Positions 11,063 through 23,985 of a stretch of DNA of 64,000 bases are shown here, piece after piece. The DNA lies in contig CM065320.1 of assembly GCA_033032175.1 (NCBI GenBank), positions 15,023,413 to 15,087,412 on the forward strand, in the 5' to 3' direction. The DNA comes from Saturnia japonica (lineage: Eukaryota; Arthropoda; Insecta; Lepidoptera; Saturniidae). Position 1 is the first letter of the stretch. Each line of letters begins with the position of its first letter. Under the pieces are notes generated by a model that worked only from the letters and a program-made list of their open reading frames with translations, had not been told where the DNA came from and did no database searches. The translations under genes were made by a program, and so were the position numbers.

Positions 11063-11456
11063 TTTAAAATATATTTCTAAAAGATTATAAAAGACAAATA
11101 CGTAAGGTCTAAGGAAAATAAACAATTACTTTGTTTATTCTGTACTAATACCAAAGATAACAGCTGTCTAGAAACAGTCTTGATAAAAGAACACGAATAT
11201 AATAAAAGTGATAATTTTGTGTGCGTTTTATTTACAAAATTGAGATGAAATTGGGGTTAGATAACATTTTAAGACTTGAGACACTTACACCAATGTCACC
11301 TATAAGTGGTGGACCTTACTATAAGTAACGAACGAGGAAATGACGACACCGGGATGGCAAAATTGTACAGTAGAACTTGGTTGCGACAACCATGCATTTT
11401 ATTTTTCGTTATCTCGCGCTTTTACCATATGTATAAAAAAGAGACTATAACGAAGA

Positions 11457-11935
11457 TCTATACAATTAATGATATTGAAGAATCTGTTTGTAATGTCACT
11501 TTACTAAATTCATATAAGTGTAAAGTATTTAAAGTAACTATAACAAAAAACCATAAAAAAAATGTATTTCTGTTTTTTCCCGGTGTTTGTTCACTGATAA
11601 ATAGCTGATGTTATAAAGAGTAACTTAAGCCCCTTTTATTTTAGAAAAAGAATTAGGGTTCCGAGCAAATAAAAAAAACTGCTCATGATGAATCAATTCG
11701 GGCGTTTAAATGGCTTACGCTGAGTAAACCATAAGAGATATAGCAAATTAATATACTACATAATTATAAGCATTAAAAAGATCTACAAAAAAGTCCGGGA
11801 GAGTATATATCTATCTTCTAAGGAAAACCCACAATAAGCATTTTCGTCTTTAACCTAGCCGGGAGCGAGGCAGCAAGATTCGCACGTGTGCCCGAATTCT
11901 GTAGTCCACGTGAGCGAAGCTACGGGTATAGCTAG
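11457..11935 (+). mobile_element. Helitron-like element family A, copy 2
   Basis: Starts A|TCTATACAATTAATGATATT and ends GAAGCTACGGGTATAGCTAG|T. The body shares TTACGCTGAGTAAACCATAA, AAAAAGTCCGGGAGAGTATA and TGTAGTCCACGTGAGCGAAG with the other copies. It lies 394 bp from copy 1 in the same orientation. Confidence 0.75.
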
Positions 11936-13799
11936 TAAAGTAATAATATCGCATGAAGGTGAGTGGTATGATGATTATGTGTATACTTATACACCGTGGA
12001 TTAATCGAACGGAATATGGAGGAAAAGTAGGTAAATTAAATTATTGAAGATATAAAATTTTGCTAAATGGAAACATTCTTTCATTTTTTTAAATAATAAT
12101 ATTGCCTTCATAGGTTTTTTTTATAAAAGATTACCTGTGCCGGGAATCGAACCAACTACAAACGAAAAAAAAACAGACTTGCACTATGTTATTGCATCAA
12201 TGGATAGAGTCTATGATAAGTAAGAAAGATACCAAGATTTCCTATTCAAAGAACCTTTTCTAAAACATATTTCAGAACGAATATTTGTTCACCTTTGAAA
12301 CGCCTTAAGAAATTGTATAGCGAAGTTAATAAAAATAATGTTGATATTGACGTCTTTAATTTTGCTCTTTCTGGAATTTTCACTAAAAAATTGTATGAAT
12401 CATTCGCTATTTTATTTAATTTGTAGCTTTCTTCATATTTGTAATTTGTTTTTGTTTTTGTTGGAGTTGTGCTGCGGCATAGTGTAATAAGATGTGCATA
12501 CCTGTAAAGATACTTCACACCGTCCTTCACTTGTGGTGTATTTGTTATCGTAATATTCTGTGAATGTGTCGTTGATTTCACAATAAATAAATAAATAAGT
12601 ATAAAATCTCTCGAATAAATATTGTATCTTACAACTACAAGAGATCTTGAATTATAAAAATTCCTATACATGGAACTAACTTGAAAGCAAATTTATATCT
12701 AAAGAAGATATAAATTAAAATTATTATTTTCATACATTTTAACAAATTAACTGATATGTTGCTCGAAATGAGATCCATTATCTTGTATGCACATATTATG
12801 GCTGCAATGTATGCAATGCAATGTATTTAATTGTAAACAAGAATGACTGGTATTTATCTTTAATATAGATGATTTAGTTGATAGCTTTTTACAGATACTT
12901 CACACTTTATCTTTTGCATGCCTCATAACGCGAAGCGGTTGAAACTGTGCTTTACTCTCAGACACGTCAAAGTCAAGTAATTTTTGCTTTTAAATTGCCT
13001 CTATCACAACCAATTGGCACTTATACGATAATATGAGTTAATATATTTTAAGAAAACAGTTCAAATAATCTATATCTCATATTCCGTAAAAAAAACACAT
13101 TTTAATTTGCAATTAAAAAACAAAACCGTTTGAAAAAAATCTTACGTGGACGTCCGGTTTTTTTTTACGAGGTGGTTACGATAACTCCAGAAAAAATGAA
13201 CGTATCGAGACCGAGTTGTGTTTATTATCTTCAAAATAACATTAAATGGTTACCTATTTAATATCAATATCCTAGTACCCGTGGTTTATTAATAAAATGG
13301 ATTTTTATTTAAAAAAATAGTTCACAATTTATTTGGGTTTAAAATAAGCCTATTTTGTTAAGTTGTCTAAGTAATCCAAAAATTAAGTAAATGCTACGAC
13401 TTGTTTTTTTCTTCTTAAAAATCAAATTATAGGTGTGAGGCGTGCGCTTTTGGATTCTCCAAATTTTATTATTTTATTTGGCTACCTACTCTCATGGTGG
13501 AATTCTAAGAAAATTAAAATAACTTTTATAAATTTTAAGTAATCCTTAAATGTAACATACAATGTTTATTTGAGAGATTTTATCCTTATTATAGACCCTA
13601 TCGATTAGTACAATAACATTATGAATGCCAGTTTTTTTAAATTTTTTTAATTGGTTCAATTCCCGGTATATGTAAGCATTTTTAGAAAATCTGTGAAAAA
13701 ATGAAAGAATGTTGCTTTTGAGTAAAAATTTATATCTTCAGTATTAAATAATTAAATTCTGTAATATGATTAACGACTTAAGGTTAGCAAACATGTGCT
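11936..13799. other. Unannotated AT-rich stretch
   Basis: It holds a 141-codon minus-strand open frame (12246-12671) with AT-driven composition (Tyr, Lys, Asn, Ile) and no domain I recognise. I found no splice-supported exon. A fragment reading TATGCCGCAGCACAACTCCA on the minus strand is more GC-rich and may be an old repeat. Confidence 0.35.
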
Positions 13800-14036
13800 G
13801 ATTCCTTGCATATAGTGAAAAGCCGGTCATCCTGATTCACTTTTGCGCGTCACGTTTCGGGAGCAGGCGGTGCAAATCCATTTTCAACTTACGCAGGTCA
13901 GCATGGCAGTGGCGACTGGACTGGCGATGAATTAAGATCTCTCGATGGTCACCACTGTTTTTTCATTTCACTATTCTAACCATAGGCACAGGTCCTTTAC
14001 TTGTCGTGCTACAATGTCTATATAAGACATAAAAGC
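13800..14036. other. Unassigned GC-richer segment
   Basis: Bases 13830-13930 are compositionally unlike their surroundings (for example CACGTTTCGGGAGCAGGCGG). No reading frame or repeat match inside the window explains them. Confidence 0.3.
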
Positions 14037-14294
14037 ATAAACATACCATCACGCCTGTATTCCCCGAAGGGTTAGGCAGAGGTGTACTAATGTACGCCCA
14101 CAGTTCGCCGAGTATGTTTTTAGGTCCCATGTAATAGGGGGTGAGCCTATTGCAATTAATCGGGCATGAAGCCAAACTCCGAGCTGCTGCTGAGAATTTC
14201 ATAGGAAAACCCAATAACACTTTGCTCGAGCTGGGAATCGAACCCAGAACCTCGATTATAGCAGTCGCGCTTACGACCACTAGGCTAACGAGGC
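14037..14294 (-). repeat. tRNA-derived SINE, family 1
   Basis: Read on the minus strand it starts GCCTCGTTAGCCTAGTGGTC (A-box side), then GGTTCTGGGTTCGATTCCCA (B-box), a body with CAGCAGCTCGGAGTTTGGCT and CCCCTATTACATGGGACC, and the tail TACAGGCGTGATGGTATG. No acceptor-stem partner follows the head, so it is a SINE and not a tRNA gene. Confidence 0.85.
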
Positions 14295-14295
14295 A

Positions 14296-14480
14296 GTTAA
14301 GAAGACAATTTTTAACAAAAAATAAAAATCAACTTCATTGATTTTGAAGTCTGCCCCGGTTTATCTTCGAAGGGGAAGGTCCTATGCCAATGCAATTACA
14401 ATGGAACCACCCTTGAGGTACCTCCTATCAAACAAAAAAATAATCTACAAATCGGTTCATAAACAAAGAAGTCATGGAAG
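14296..14480 (-). repeat. CAACCGACTTC repeat family, copy 2
   Basis: Reverse copy: AATCAACTTCATTGATTTTG at the left, then CCAATGCAATTACAATGG, CTTGAGGTACCTCCTATC and ATCGGTTCATAAACAAAG. It directly abuts the family 1 SINE head. Confidence 0.6.
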
Positions 14481-15173
14481 AACATAAAAAAATAATAATC
14501 AATGATATTTTATAAGTAGATACGTCATTGACGCTCTTTACATGCCATCGTGAATGGTGGGCAATTGCCTTCAGTTTAATTTCGAGTTGAAACCGGCGTG
14601 AGCGAAAAGGAAATTTTACCCTTTTTGACAGCAGAGTTTCCACTGTGATTTCCTATCTCTTTTGTTTCAACATGCAGATAATAAAATTTGTACCTTTTTC
14701 AAATTGCTTTTATTGAAAGTATAATGCGTCTATTTATAAAACGTCATTGCATTTTATCAGGTAATTCGAACTCTTATACTAATTATTTTTGGATCTTACA
14801 CAAAGCCTGTATTTTAACCTATTTTATTAAATTTTACATTATTTTACTTTATTATTTGATAATCCGGGTAAAACGTTTACGTCAAAACTTTAAACACTTC
14901 TCGTTATGTAAAACGATTATGACGTGTACAATAAATTTTAAAATTTTTGTTGTTCAATGTTTAAATATTATAAGGACATGTGTTAGTAATCACGAACTAA
15001 GCACAAAGGAAAATATATTTAAAATTTTAAAGACTCAGTCAGGTGTTACCCACTAAGTATCATTATATTCAAATAAGTCCTGATCTATATTATGAATAAA
15101 TATGAATTATTTATCTGTATTAACATCCTTTTCATATATTTCCGTATAAAGTATCATTTGTCTGAATCAGTTA
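14481..15173. other. Unannotated stretch with a 122-codon AT-rich open frame
   Basis: An open frame at 14688-15056 (+) is rich in Ile, Phe, Lys and Asn, with no motif, no splice context and no relative seen. It is treated as chance in AT-rich DNA. Bases 14570-14640 are GC-richer on the minus strand without a supported exon. Confidence 0.35.
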
Positions 15174-15534
15174 TCACTATATTAATACGTGAAGCAAAAA
15201 CTTTATAATACCCTTTTTTAAACGTATTGCGTGCACGGAAGACTGTGAGATTAGGCATAGTTAACGTTTTTAAGAAGAAGGAGTGCAGAAAGCTAAAATT
15301 TATCTATAATATCTGTTTCTAATATATTAAATTGAATAAATTAATACTGCGCTTCCTAGACCTACCAGTGCCATTGAACTTAGACCCCCTAAAATATTGA
15401 CATTGTCACTCAATGAAAAGTGACAGCAAGTGATATAATATTCATTGTTTAGGTTCATACTGCAAAAGTCAAACAGAAAATAGTGTATGATTATAAAGTC
15501 GCTGGTCGAATTACGATCATTGGGCGACCGCTAG
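15174..15534 (+). mobile_element. Helitron-like element family C, copy 2
   Basis: Starts A|TCACTATATTAATACGTGAA and ends TCATTGGGCGACCGCTAG|T. The shared body has GTATTGCGTGCACGGAAGAC, GAAGGAGTGCAGAAAGCT and CAGTGCCATTGAACTTAGAC. Non-coding. Confidence 0.75.
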
Positions 15535-15553
15535 TACAATATAAAACGATAAT

Positions 15554-15800
15554 AGCTCGGTGGTGGTATGTACGGATACCGCATCGACCGTCATAGGTTG
15601 AAATCTTACAATGAGCCTAAGCTTTCGGTGGAGGAAATTTTTTTGATGAAACCATAGCATGGTGGTTGATTTTTTTTAAAGCCCGCCTGACTAGCTACAA
15701 AGTTGAAAATCTGCCTAGCTCCAATATGTGTCTTCCGGGAACTGCACTTCAGAATCAAAGTGTGTGTGACCTTCAGATAAATCCTCAATTAATATCAGAT
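15554..15800 (+). repeat. tRNA-derived SINE, family 2 (degraded)
   Basis: Has TGAGCCTAAGCTTTCGGTGG, TGATGAAACCATAGCATGG, GCCCGCCTGACTAGCTAC and GTCTTCCGGGAACTGCACTT. The tRNA-like head is poorly preserved. Confidence 0.6.
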
Positions 15801-16849
15801 GAGTTTGAAGTAAACGCTAAACTTATAAGGTACAGTATTCTGCGGTCCGTGTTTAGAGTTTTCCATTTCGACTTTATTTTATGCAACTATTTCAAAAGCT
15901 TTTATCTCGTCAATTTCATTAATGTTATATTTTTATCAGTGTTGCCATGTTCTGTTTCACTGAAGAGTTTACACTCAATAGTGTAAAGAGATTTTAGTAC
16001 TAATTGCGTATAAAAATGCAACACCACTAATAATTGAATTGAACTCACTTCAGTTATCATTATAACACTAAGAACGTGACCGCTATCAATGTTTACTTTT
16101 TGTAATGTATTTTTAACGTGATTCTAACCATAATTAAAAAAAAGAATATATTAAAAACGTGCGAACAACTGATAAAATTGAAGATCTTGTAATTTTTATT
16201 GGTTTCGTTTATGTAAATATATACAAACGGATGTACGCAATTATTTAGTTGCCATTGTTATGTATGCTATAAATCATAATATAATATGTTGTTTCATTTT
16301 ATACATCTGTATTTTTTTCTCCTGGTTAATAAACTGTGTGAGCGGTGCAATAACCTTTCTTTCGAAACGAAATTTGACATGAAGTTACTTTCACACGAAC
16401 CTCACTCAACTGAAGGCTTTTTGAACAAGCACGGTCGTTAACAGTTTGTCATAGAAAAATTATTGTTAATGTTAAAATTATATTATTTAACGCAATAAAG
16501 TTTCATTTTTATACGTCCATCAAATCGGTAGCGTGCCATCGCATCCGCCGCTACAACCTTCACAGTACATCAAATGGTCAATAATACTTCAACAAAGTCA
16601 TGTGATTTGGTCCAAGTAACAAATTTTAATCATGAAATCACGTACGCTGACATTATGTAGTTAATTTTTGGTTATTTTGGGCTTTCATGTTCGTCTGTGT
16701 AACAGTCATTGAAGGTAAATGTGGTGAAAAACGTCTTTTTTATGGAAAGAAGTAGTGAAGAAACGCGGAGTCCAGATGGATAATACAGTAAAAGTTCTTT
16801 TTTTAACGTTTTACCCACAATTTCACCTTATCTTAAGTGACAATATAGT
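15801..16849. other. Unannotated AT-rich stretch
   Basis: No gene or repeat family can be supported. Bases 16330-16450 and 16510-16575 are slightly GC-richer, without an ORF or splice signal I trust. Confidence 0.35.
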
Positions 16850-16945
16850 CCAAGATACACGATATACGCTAAACCTAGTGGAAGACTGTATCTCAAGTGC
16901 AGCAAGAGCCGGAACACATATTCAGGTGCCAATTAGTTCCTAATT
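16850..16945 (-). repeat. tRNA-derived SINE, family 2 fragment
   Basis: Reverse fragment with CGCTAAACCTAGTGGAAGAC, TCTCAAGTGCAGCAAGAGCC and GGAACACATATTCAGGTG, matching the 3' part of the copy at 57690-57992. Confidence 0.6.
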
Positions 16946-18825
16946 CTAAAATAAGGTACGACTAATTTATGTCTATTTCTAGTATTAAAACTATGCCGGT
17001 CTTTAGCAAAATCTAGTTTTTTCAAGTTTTTACGAATTTGCGTTAAATTATTAAGGATATATTGGGAGGGTCAAGTTAAGATATTGAATTTATATTAAAT
17101 TATTTGAACTCGTTCTTTAGTAATTCGCAAGATCCCATGTTGTACATAGATTGCTTGAATTACTCGCTTTTGTAATATACCTTTATATAGTATCTATATT
17201 AGCTGCTGAATCCCATAGCAAAATACCATAAGATATGGAAGTAAGCAGTAGTACAGTATCTATATAGGTCCATAGTTTTAATTGATTGCTACTACTGAGA
17301 ACTGAGTTAGAAAGCCTCGTGTACCAGTGTGTTTTGCCATCCACACCTCATAAACCCAAACACAACAACGCCAGCGAAAAATCGGTATGGCGGAGTTGCT
17401 TCCCCAGCCACAATTTGTACAGATTCTTTCATTCTTAAATTCGCTCCAATGTCTTGCATTTTCCTCCTACCAGTTTCTATTTAGTTGCATAATACCTTTC
17501 GTCATCCATTCTGCAGATTATAATCACGAAATACCCATTTTAATAAATTGTGTTCTTTACCCCAGTTAATATGAAAAGAAGGATATAACTACAATTTTAA
17601 ATAATGAGAAAGTCATTGACGTAGTTTTCTTTTAAAGTCAAAGAACTCCACTTAATTTCCTACAATGTGTATGGATATGTATTCAAAAAATATCGGGGTC
17701 AATATTAATTTACCGTTAAATTTTAACGTCTGCTAATTGTTTTAGCATCGTTCACCAAAAACTTTGTTTCTATTCCCATAGCAATGCAAATTTCAGTATG
17801 ATAAAGTATTTTACATGCCTCAAAAACATACCTATGATAATAGTCCGAGCATGTTTTACAACAATTGTATTTATTATTGTATTCAGTTAGATATATTTAT
17901 GATTATTATGCAAAACTAGTGGCTTTAAAAGAATTTTACGGAAAAATAATATCGGTTTGTACTATTACCTATACGGTAAGGTTGCAAATCAAGGACTTGA
18001 TCAGCACGCCGTGACATATCAGCGATTTTATATGAAAAAAAATCTACAGTCCTGTTTTTTTCCTATCAATTTTTTTCAAGATCAAGCGAGGAATGGCTGC
18101 TTTTCTTACAATTTATTCTTTATGTAGATGCGATAGAGATAGAGTTTATGTTATCAACCACATATTTAGACCATAATAAGCACAATTACTGCTGTTTGCG
18201 AAAAAAATAGGTATGGCGGTGGTTCTACAGCAGTCAAAACTTGTATACGTTATAACACTGTGTAACTATTTTCACATCAAATAAATTTAGTTTACCAAGA
18301 GTTTGCGCAACATCATTCGGCAATTTTAACAAAGTTGCAAAATTTACCGATTTTTTTTTGCGATGATGTCATATCTATTGTAAAGCTATGTCAAGATGAA
18401 AAACCAAAACACTATAATTACGAATAAAGTGGGAAGGCCACTTAGCCAGTAGTTGCAGTTTACCAGCCAAGGTTCGAATCACGTTAAATCGCTCAGAACT
18501 CGTTCCTAATGGGCATTTATGCATGTCTGCAGCAATTAACCGCAATCATAAATTGTGTTCATCCTTATGATAATAATTAGTATAATATATCATTTTTTTT
18601 TTTTATGAAACTGATTACTACTGCAATTTTATTAAGCACTTTCTGTTATTTAATTCAAATATTGAATTTTATAATCTTATGAATACCCTTGAATATGAAA
18701 TACATCAACCTATATGCAGAAGGTTCGCCCTTTTCTTGGTACGAGATCAAGGTTATATTCCGCTGTGCAATATTTATTGAATTTAGAAAGGTAAGTTGAT
18801 GCAAACAATTCTGGGCACGAAATAA
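16946..18825. other. Unannotated AT-rich stretch
   Basis: No supported gene. Bases 18436-18530 (CACTTAGCCAGTAGTTGCAG then AAGGTTCGAATCACG) look like a decayed tRNA-derived SINE head. Confidence 0.35.
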
Positions 18826-18829
18826 ATAC

Positions 18830-18990
18830 TTTTTATATTTTATGAATTCAAGTGGCAATGGCCGCAGCACATTGCTTGTAGAAAGGATGGCCATTGGGAC
18901 TGCCTTTAGGCAGTTGTATTATATTTCAAAGAGATGCTATGCTTAGTAGTAGGTGTTTAAGGGCTGAAGATAATAATGATGATGAGGATA
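18830..18990 (+). repeat. Probable RTE LINE 3' tail
   Basis: Ends in GAAGATAATAATGATGATGA, the ATG/ATGA-type tail seen on insect RTE elements. It is preceded by AGTAGTAGGTGTTTAAGGGC, which resembles the end of the RTE reading frame. Very short and degraded. Confidence 0.4.
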
Positions 18991-19155
18991 ATTATATTTC
19001 GTAACCACTGAATAGAGGATATTATGTTTTGAAAAACGGTTTTCTAATAAGAAAATATAATTCAATAATAAAACAATAATTCCTAATTTAAAATTTTCAA
19101 AGTTGTTATTATAATAACTGTTACAATAATTACAAAGAACACATTAATTAAGTTA

Positions 19156-19665
19156 GTGTCTTCATCATCATTCATCATTTCAGACGAAAGACGTCTGTTA
19201 CTGGTTATAAGCTTCCCCGAAAGATGGCCACAACGACCGGTCCTGTGCTACCCGAATTCAGCGGCTTCGTTCACCAGATCATCAGACCACCTTGTGGCAG
19301 GTTCCATAGGCCTCTTCAGGTTCTCTTCAGCCTCATAGGTTATCCGTTCTACAAGCAACGTGGTTCGCCCACTGCCACTTAAGTCTAGTAAATCTTAGGG
19401 TTATGTCGGTGACTTTGATTCTCCTGCGGATTTCCTCATTTCTGATTCGATCACGCAGAGAAACTTCAAACGTAGCCTTTTCCATTGCTCTTAGACTGAC
19501 CTTCAGTTTACTTTTGAAGCCCATAGTTAGCAACCACATCTCAGCACCATATATAATAAGTGGAAACACGCACTGGTCAAAGAGTATCATCTTGAGCACT
19601 GCGATATCTAGGATGGAAAGATGTTGCGTAGCTTCCCAAATGCTGCCCATATTTAGAAATAACAC
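19156..19665 (-). pseudogene. RTE-clade LINE relic, C-terminal region
   Basis: Minus-strand translation contains QCVFPLIIYGAEMWLLTMG, LRAMEKATFEVSLRDRIRNE and EIRRRIKVTDITLRFTRLKW, the C-terminal region of RTE-clade endonuclease/reverse transcriptases. The frame breaks after the RTDNL residues, and further C-terminal sequence continues to 19160 in other frames. The 3' side runs into an ATGATGAATGATGATG tail (19162-19178 reversed). The reverse transcriptase core is missing. Confidence 0.8.
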
Positions 19666-19714
19666 TAACTTTTTTGTGATATCCTTATTTGATTTCTTCT
19701 TTCTCTACCTATGA

Positions 19715-21652
19715 TTCGTCATACATGTTATATCTTTTGAACGACCAAGAAAACAGACAGAGAGTGAAGTTAATACTTTAAAACTTTTAGAGATTTCTCT
19801 TCTACTACTGAAGGTCGGATTTCAAACTTAAATATGTTTAAATATAGGATAAATTGAATACCTATCGCAGTATATTTGTTTTAACTATCCAAGTATCCAC
19901 TATTTTGTAATGTCCATCTTCAACTTATTTTGCAGGTAGTTTTTTTTTCCATAAAATTTCTCATTATAAAACTATTACTAGCTCAGTATTTCCAGTCAAT
20001 CTAAGATATGCTCGAGTTAGGCCATTCTATATTTCTTGTTATATCAACGTAAGATTTTTATGTTAGTCCCAAACCTAGTGCACTGACTCTAGAACTTAAA
20101 AATATTGTTATTAATATAATACTTACTATAATATCCCTTTTATTGATACTTACATTTTATTTCTAGTAAAAATCATGATCATTTTTAGAAAACATCTGTA
20201 ACCATATTTGAAGTTCGCCTAATTGCATAACTTGTAATGTCCAAATGAGAATCATTTGCGTCAAATTCAATCGAAATCCATTAAGGTATAAAAGGATTGG
20301 ACTCATCTACCATTCATAGCCCACTGTCTAACCCATTAGTGATATGACGGCTCAATAAAATTAATTTTTCATTGTATCCTTCTAGACCAGCGTAATTCAG
20401 CTCAATCTTTGAATATAAATCATCTATTTATTTACATGATGAACTGCATACGTTGAACGATATGTAGTTAGTATATATAGTATTGATCTTTTTGTAAGAT
20501 TTATAGTGTTATTTGTTATTTAATTGTAACAAATATTACGTTCCGTCAATTGCGAGATATAGAAAAAATATTATAACAAAGAAAGAAATAACATAGGCAT
20601 GTATCGAAAGACTGGAGAAGTAAAATTTGCTGGTGGTCTATTTTCAATCTCAGACAAATCCAAAACTTATATTCTGTATAGGCTTGACTAATATGTGCTT
20701 AATAATTAAAACAAATATTTTATTATAGCATTTCTCTAAATAAGGAAAATGTCAATAATTTTGGATATGAAGAAGCTACTTTAAATGAAACAGATGTAGG
20801 TACTCAGGATATTAAAAACCCCTTAAAATATAAGATATCTAAAGAAACAATTATAAGTACCAAAATATCTACCTTATTACAGATAAAGAGAATGTATAGA
20901 TGCATCTGTATGTTGAAATTTGGATTTCGAGGTGAACAAATCTGTACCAGAATAAAAAGGCAGACAATTCGATATCATGGTTAGTTACATAGTCACGTTA
21001 TTCATTATTACATGAATTACGTACGCAATTTAGAAAGGCATTTGGCTGAGTCACCTCAGAATTGAGAGCACGTAATAGAATAATGGAATACACGAATTGT
21101 TATGGGTATTATTAGGCATACTAAATACGTAAAAGTTGTGACCTATATAAAATATACTATTTCTGAATCCTAAAGAAACACCCAAAAAAAATTAGATCCC
21201 TACAAACATCGTTCATAAATCCATAGAAAGAGATAAAGCGCCACCTTGACGCATTAATTCTCGAAACACTTACACATTAAAATTTTATTGGTCTCAATAA
21301 AGTAAACAAACAAATAGTTTCAAAGATAGTATGCCTCTAAATTTCTACTTTATCTTCAAATGTTATCGCTCTGTATCGAAAATTAGACCCCTGAATTTTA
21401 TCAAATATATAAGCGAACCATACAGTTCTACTGATGGCAGTTCTATTTGGTCATCAAAGCGAATACTAGAAGTGAAAACCGGACAACATCTATATTAGGA
21501 CCAGAACTGTGACAAAGGATCAAATTTAACGAGTTTAATAGTTTTTTTTAAATATTTTATCTTCATTACTGTAATATTATGGCCTTTTAATATCCAAAGT
21601 AAAAATATTTTTACGCGACTGTGAAAAAGGAGGGTTATGTTTTTCGAGCGCA

Positions 21653-21655
<3 letters not shown>
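19715..21655. other. Unannotated AT-rich stretch
   Basis: A plus-strand open frame without an early ATG spans 20706-20983 and follows an acceptor-like TTATTATAG. Its composition is AT-driven and it matches nothing I know. No repeat copies were identified. Confidence 0.3.

Positions 21656-21690
<35 letters not shown>
21656..21690. repeat. (AT)n microsatellite, about 35 bp
   Basis: Pure alternating AT after GCGCATGC. Confidence 0.95.
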
Positions 21691-21691
<1 letters not shown>

Positions 21692-23160
21692 CTTTGGCAT
21701 GCTCTGTAGCGTAAACAGGAACGGATTGGATGGATGGATACGATAAGATACGAGGTTTCGTTAGATTCGTCTTAATTGTGGGAGTGACATAAGCTATATA
21801 ATATTCAAGTATGACGTCTGGGAATTAAAAAAAATGTCAAGTATTTTTTTTGGCGCAATCGGCTTGTGTCCTTTTCAGTAATTTAGTTTGATGATTTTAA
21901 CTACATAGGTTTTTAATCTTTAACCCTTCTAGGGCTTGACTAAGCTACGAGTTCCGTTATCCTGAAATTAATTAGAAACAATGATATTAGAGTGAATTTG
22001 TAAGAATCAGTATCGACGCTGGTTTCCTGATATCTTGATACTATAAATTTAGTGTATTCGGTAAACACATTTTTGGTCACGGACATACGACAAGTAAAGC
22101 AAATAGACCAATGAACTCTGAATATGGAATTCATGTAATTTAAATACCACAGAAATATAAAGAATATACAGAAAGACACAAATTTTGAAAACTAAATCTT
22201 CTCTGCCCAGAACTTCCTACGTTATTAACTTTTTGGTTATAACACAATTAATGTTCATTTTTTAGATAGGACACTGTTTTTTTTTTTTTTCAATATTTTA
22301 ATCAGCTTTGTTTATTAGTGGCTTTTGATATTATCTCTAACAACGAATGCACTAAGGCAAGCTGACCATATAAGGCCAGAAAAAAAATATATATTCGGAT
22401 ACACATTTAATATATCATAAACTCAAAAACACTGAGATAAAATAAACCGCTATGCTAAGGTTTTTCTTAGTACAATAAAGCATTACTAGAAATTTTATTT
22501 AAAAAATACGATTTGTTAAGATTCATTAAATATTTTACAATTTCTATACAATATATTTCTTGCTAAATTTTTATATTATTAATTATTGCTTACTTCTATC
22601 TGATCTTTATTTACTTAGTACTTTATTTAGTAGTTAAACTTAGTTTACTAGAATTAATTAAACAATTAATTCAGATCAGATATATTAAAAAAAATTACAC
22701 TCTTCAACTGGTTAACACCAGTGAGTAAAATGTATATTACTGTTAGTTTTGGGTACTTTGGCTAGGACTGAATTAATTTTAAAAACGATCGGAATTGTAA
22801 ATAAAATTGCTTTACTACACGAAACCATTTTTGATTATGCATGAGACAATACGGTGGGTGATGTCCCGCACTGTTCTAGGTAAACATGTTCCAGTCTACA
22901 ATAACTGCATAAATATAAAGAAAATAAAATCAAAACGAGTACATATCTACAGAATTCATATAATATGCAAATGAATACATCTAGTGATCGGTGTTCTTTG
23001 TACGATCACCTGTTTTTTAAATACATATATTTATTTATTTATTATTTTCAAATGATTCATTCTTAAGATATACGGAACATTACATTAAAAGACTTATAAC
23101 GATGTCTCCGCTCGATACTAATTGATTTGATTAATTGCCAATAATGCGGAACCGATATGT
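21691..23160. other. Unannotated AT-rich stretch
   Basis: I see no gene, repeat family member or structure beyond A/T homopolymers. Confidence 0.4.
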
Positions 23161-23164
23161 TTTA

Positions 23165-23480
23165 TTTTATTTTATAAAGAATAGGTATGCGCATGGCTTC
23201 GATATCACCTGATGATAAGTAAAGATTAGGCAAAATGACGGATTACCAATTTACTCTTCGCTTGAAGACTTCAAAGTTATGGCTGGGATAGAAGACAAAC
23301 GCCGGGAGTAAGTTTCACTCCTTAGCTGTTCGCGTAACGATCGAAGAAGCGAAACCCCTCTTGTGAATTGGGGGAATGGTGGAAATCCTCCCGGTGTCTA
23401 GTTGTCCTGTTGTGGAAAGGGTCGGGCGGAATTAAATCGTGCAATTCCTGCGCACATTCTTCAAAAGTGTAACTTCTAAA
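23165..23480 (-). pseudogene. Jockey/CR1-type LINE 3' relic
   Basis: The minus strand reads FEECAQELHDLIPPDPFHNR then TTRHRE, the C-terminal pattern of these LINE proteins. After frameshifts it continues through a region corresponding to RTAKEWN-type residues to an end with TCATCAGGTGATATCGAAGC. No endonuclease or reverse transcriptase remains. Confidence 0.7.
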
Positions 23481-23904
23481 ACACAAGAGTCATTCTACCT
23501 TATTTTGATGCTCTAAACTGAGCATTCTTGCATTCATGAATGTTTTTCGCCTAGTTAAATTTTGTTATAATGGTATTAGTTTTACTCAATACATTTTTAT
23601 CCCACTTATGAACTGTAAAAATCTCGTAAACAATCTACAAGCAATTCTGACTTATATCGAAATATTTTCTATAATAATACTATTAAATAAGCAATTTTTA
23701 TAGATGTTATAATTTTTTAATTCTGATAAGTGCCAATATGGTTCAAGATTGTTGGTTACAAGCTAAGAGTAGTAGACGGAATGAACCTCAAGTGTAGTTG
23801 CCAGAACACAAATACAAAATGCTTGGTGACAAATTTTAACTTATGCGTGCATGCGTAACGTATGCGTAATTAAAAATACTTCATAATCTGGTATCATCAC
23901 AATG

Positions 23905-23985
23905 TTCCGAAAGCTCAGTCTCATTCATTACAGAGATTCGAACTCACGTCGATCGACATTCTCCGTAAACGCTGATAACGATTAG
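23905..23985 (-). repeat. tRNA-derived SINE, family 2 head fragment
   Basis: GAGATTCGAACTCACGTCGA then CATTCTCCGTAAACGCTGAT, the reversed B-box end of family 2 (compare 57930-57990). Confidence 0.55.

Noticed and set aside
12246..12671. 141-codon minus-strand open frame as a gene
   Set aside because: Composition follows the AT-rich background (Lys, Asn, Tyr, Ile), with no motif, family resemblance or splice support.
14230..14294. tRNA gene on the minus strand
   Set aside because: It is the head of the family 1 SINE, repeated at 25.3, 45.0, 50.8, 53.6 and 55.5 kb with the same body.
14688..15056. 122-codon plus-strand open frame as a gene
   Set aside because: Same AT-driven composition; no domain, no coding neighbour and no sign of conservation to judge by.
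20706..20983. Plus-strand exon after a TTATTATAG acceptor
   Set aside because: Open for 92 codons, but AT-driven, with no start, no clear donor and no recognisable protein; left as an unannotated stretch.
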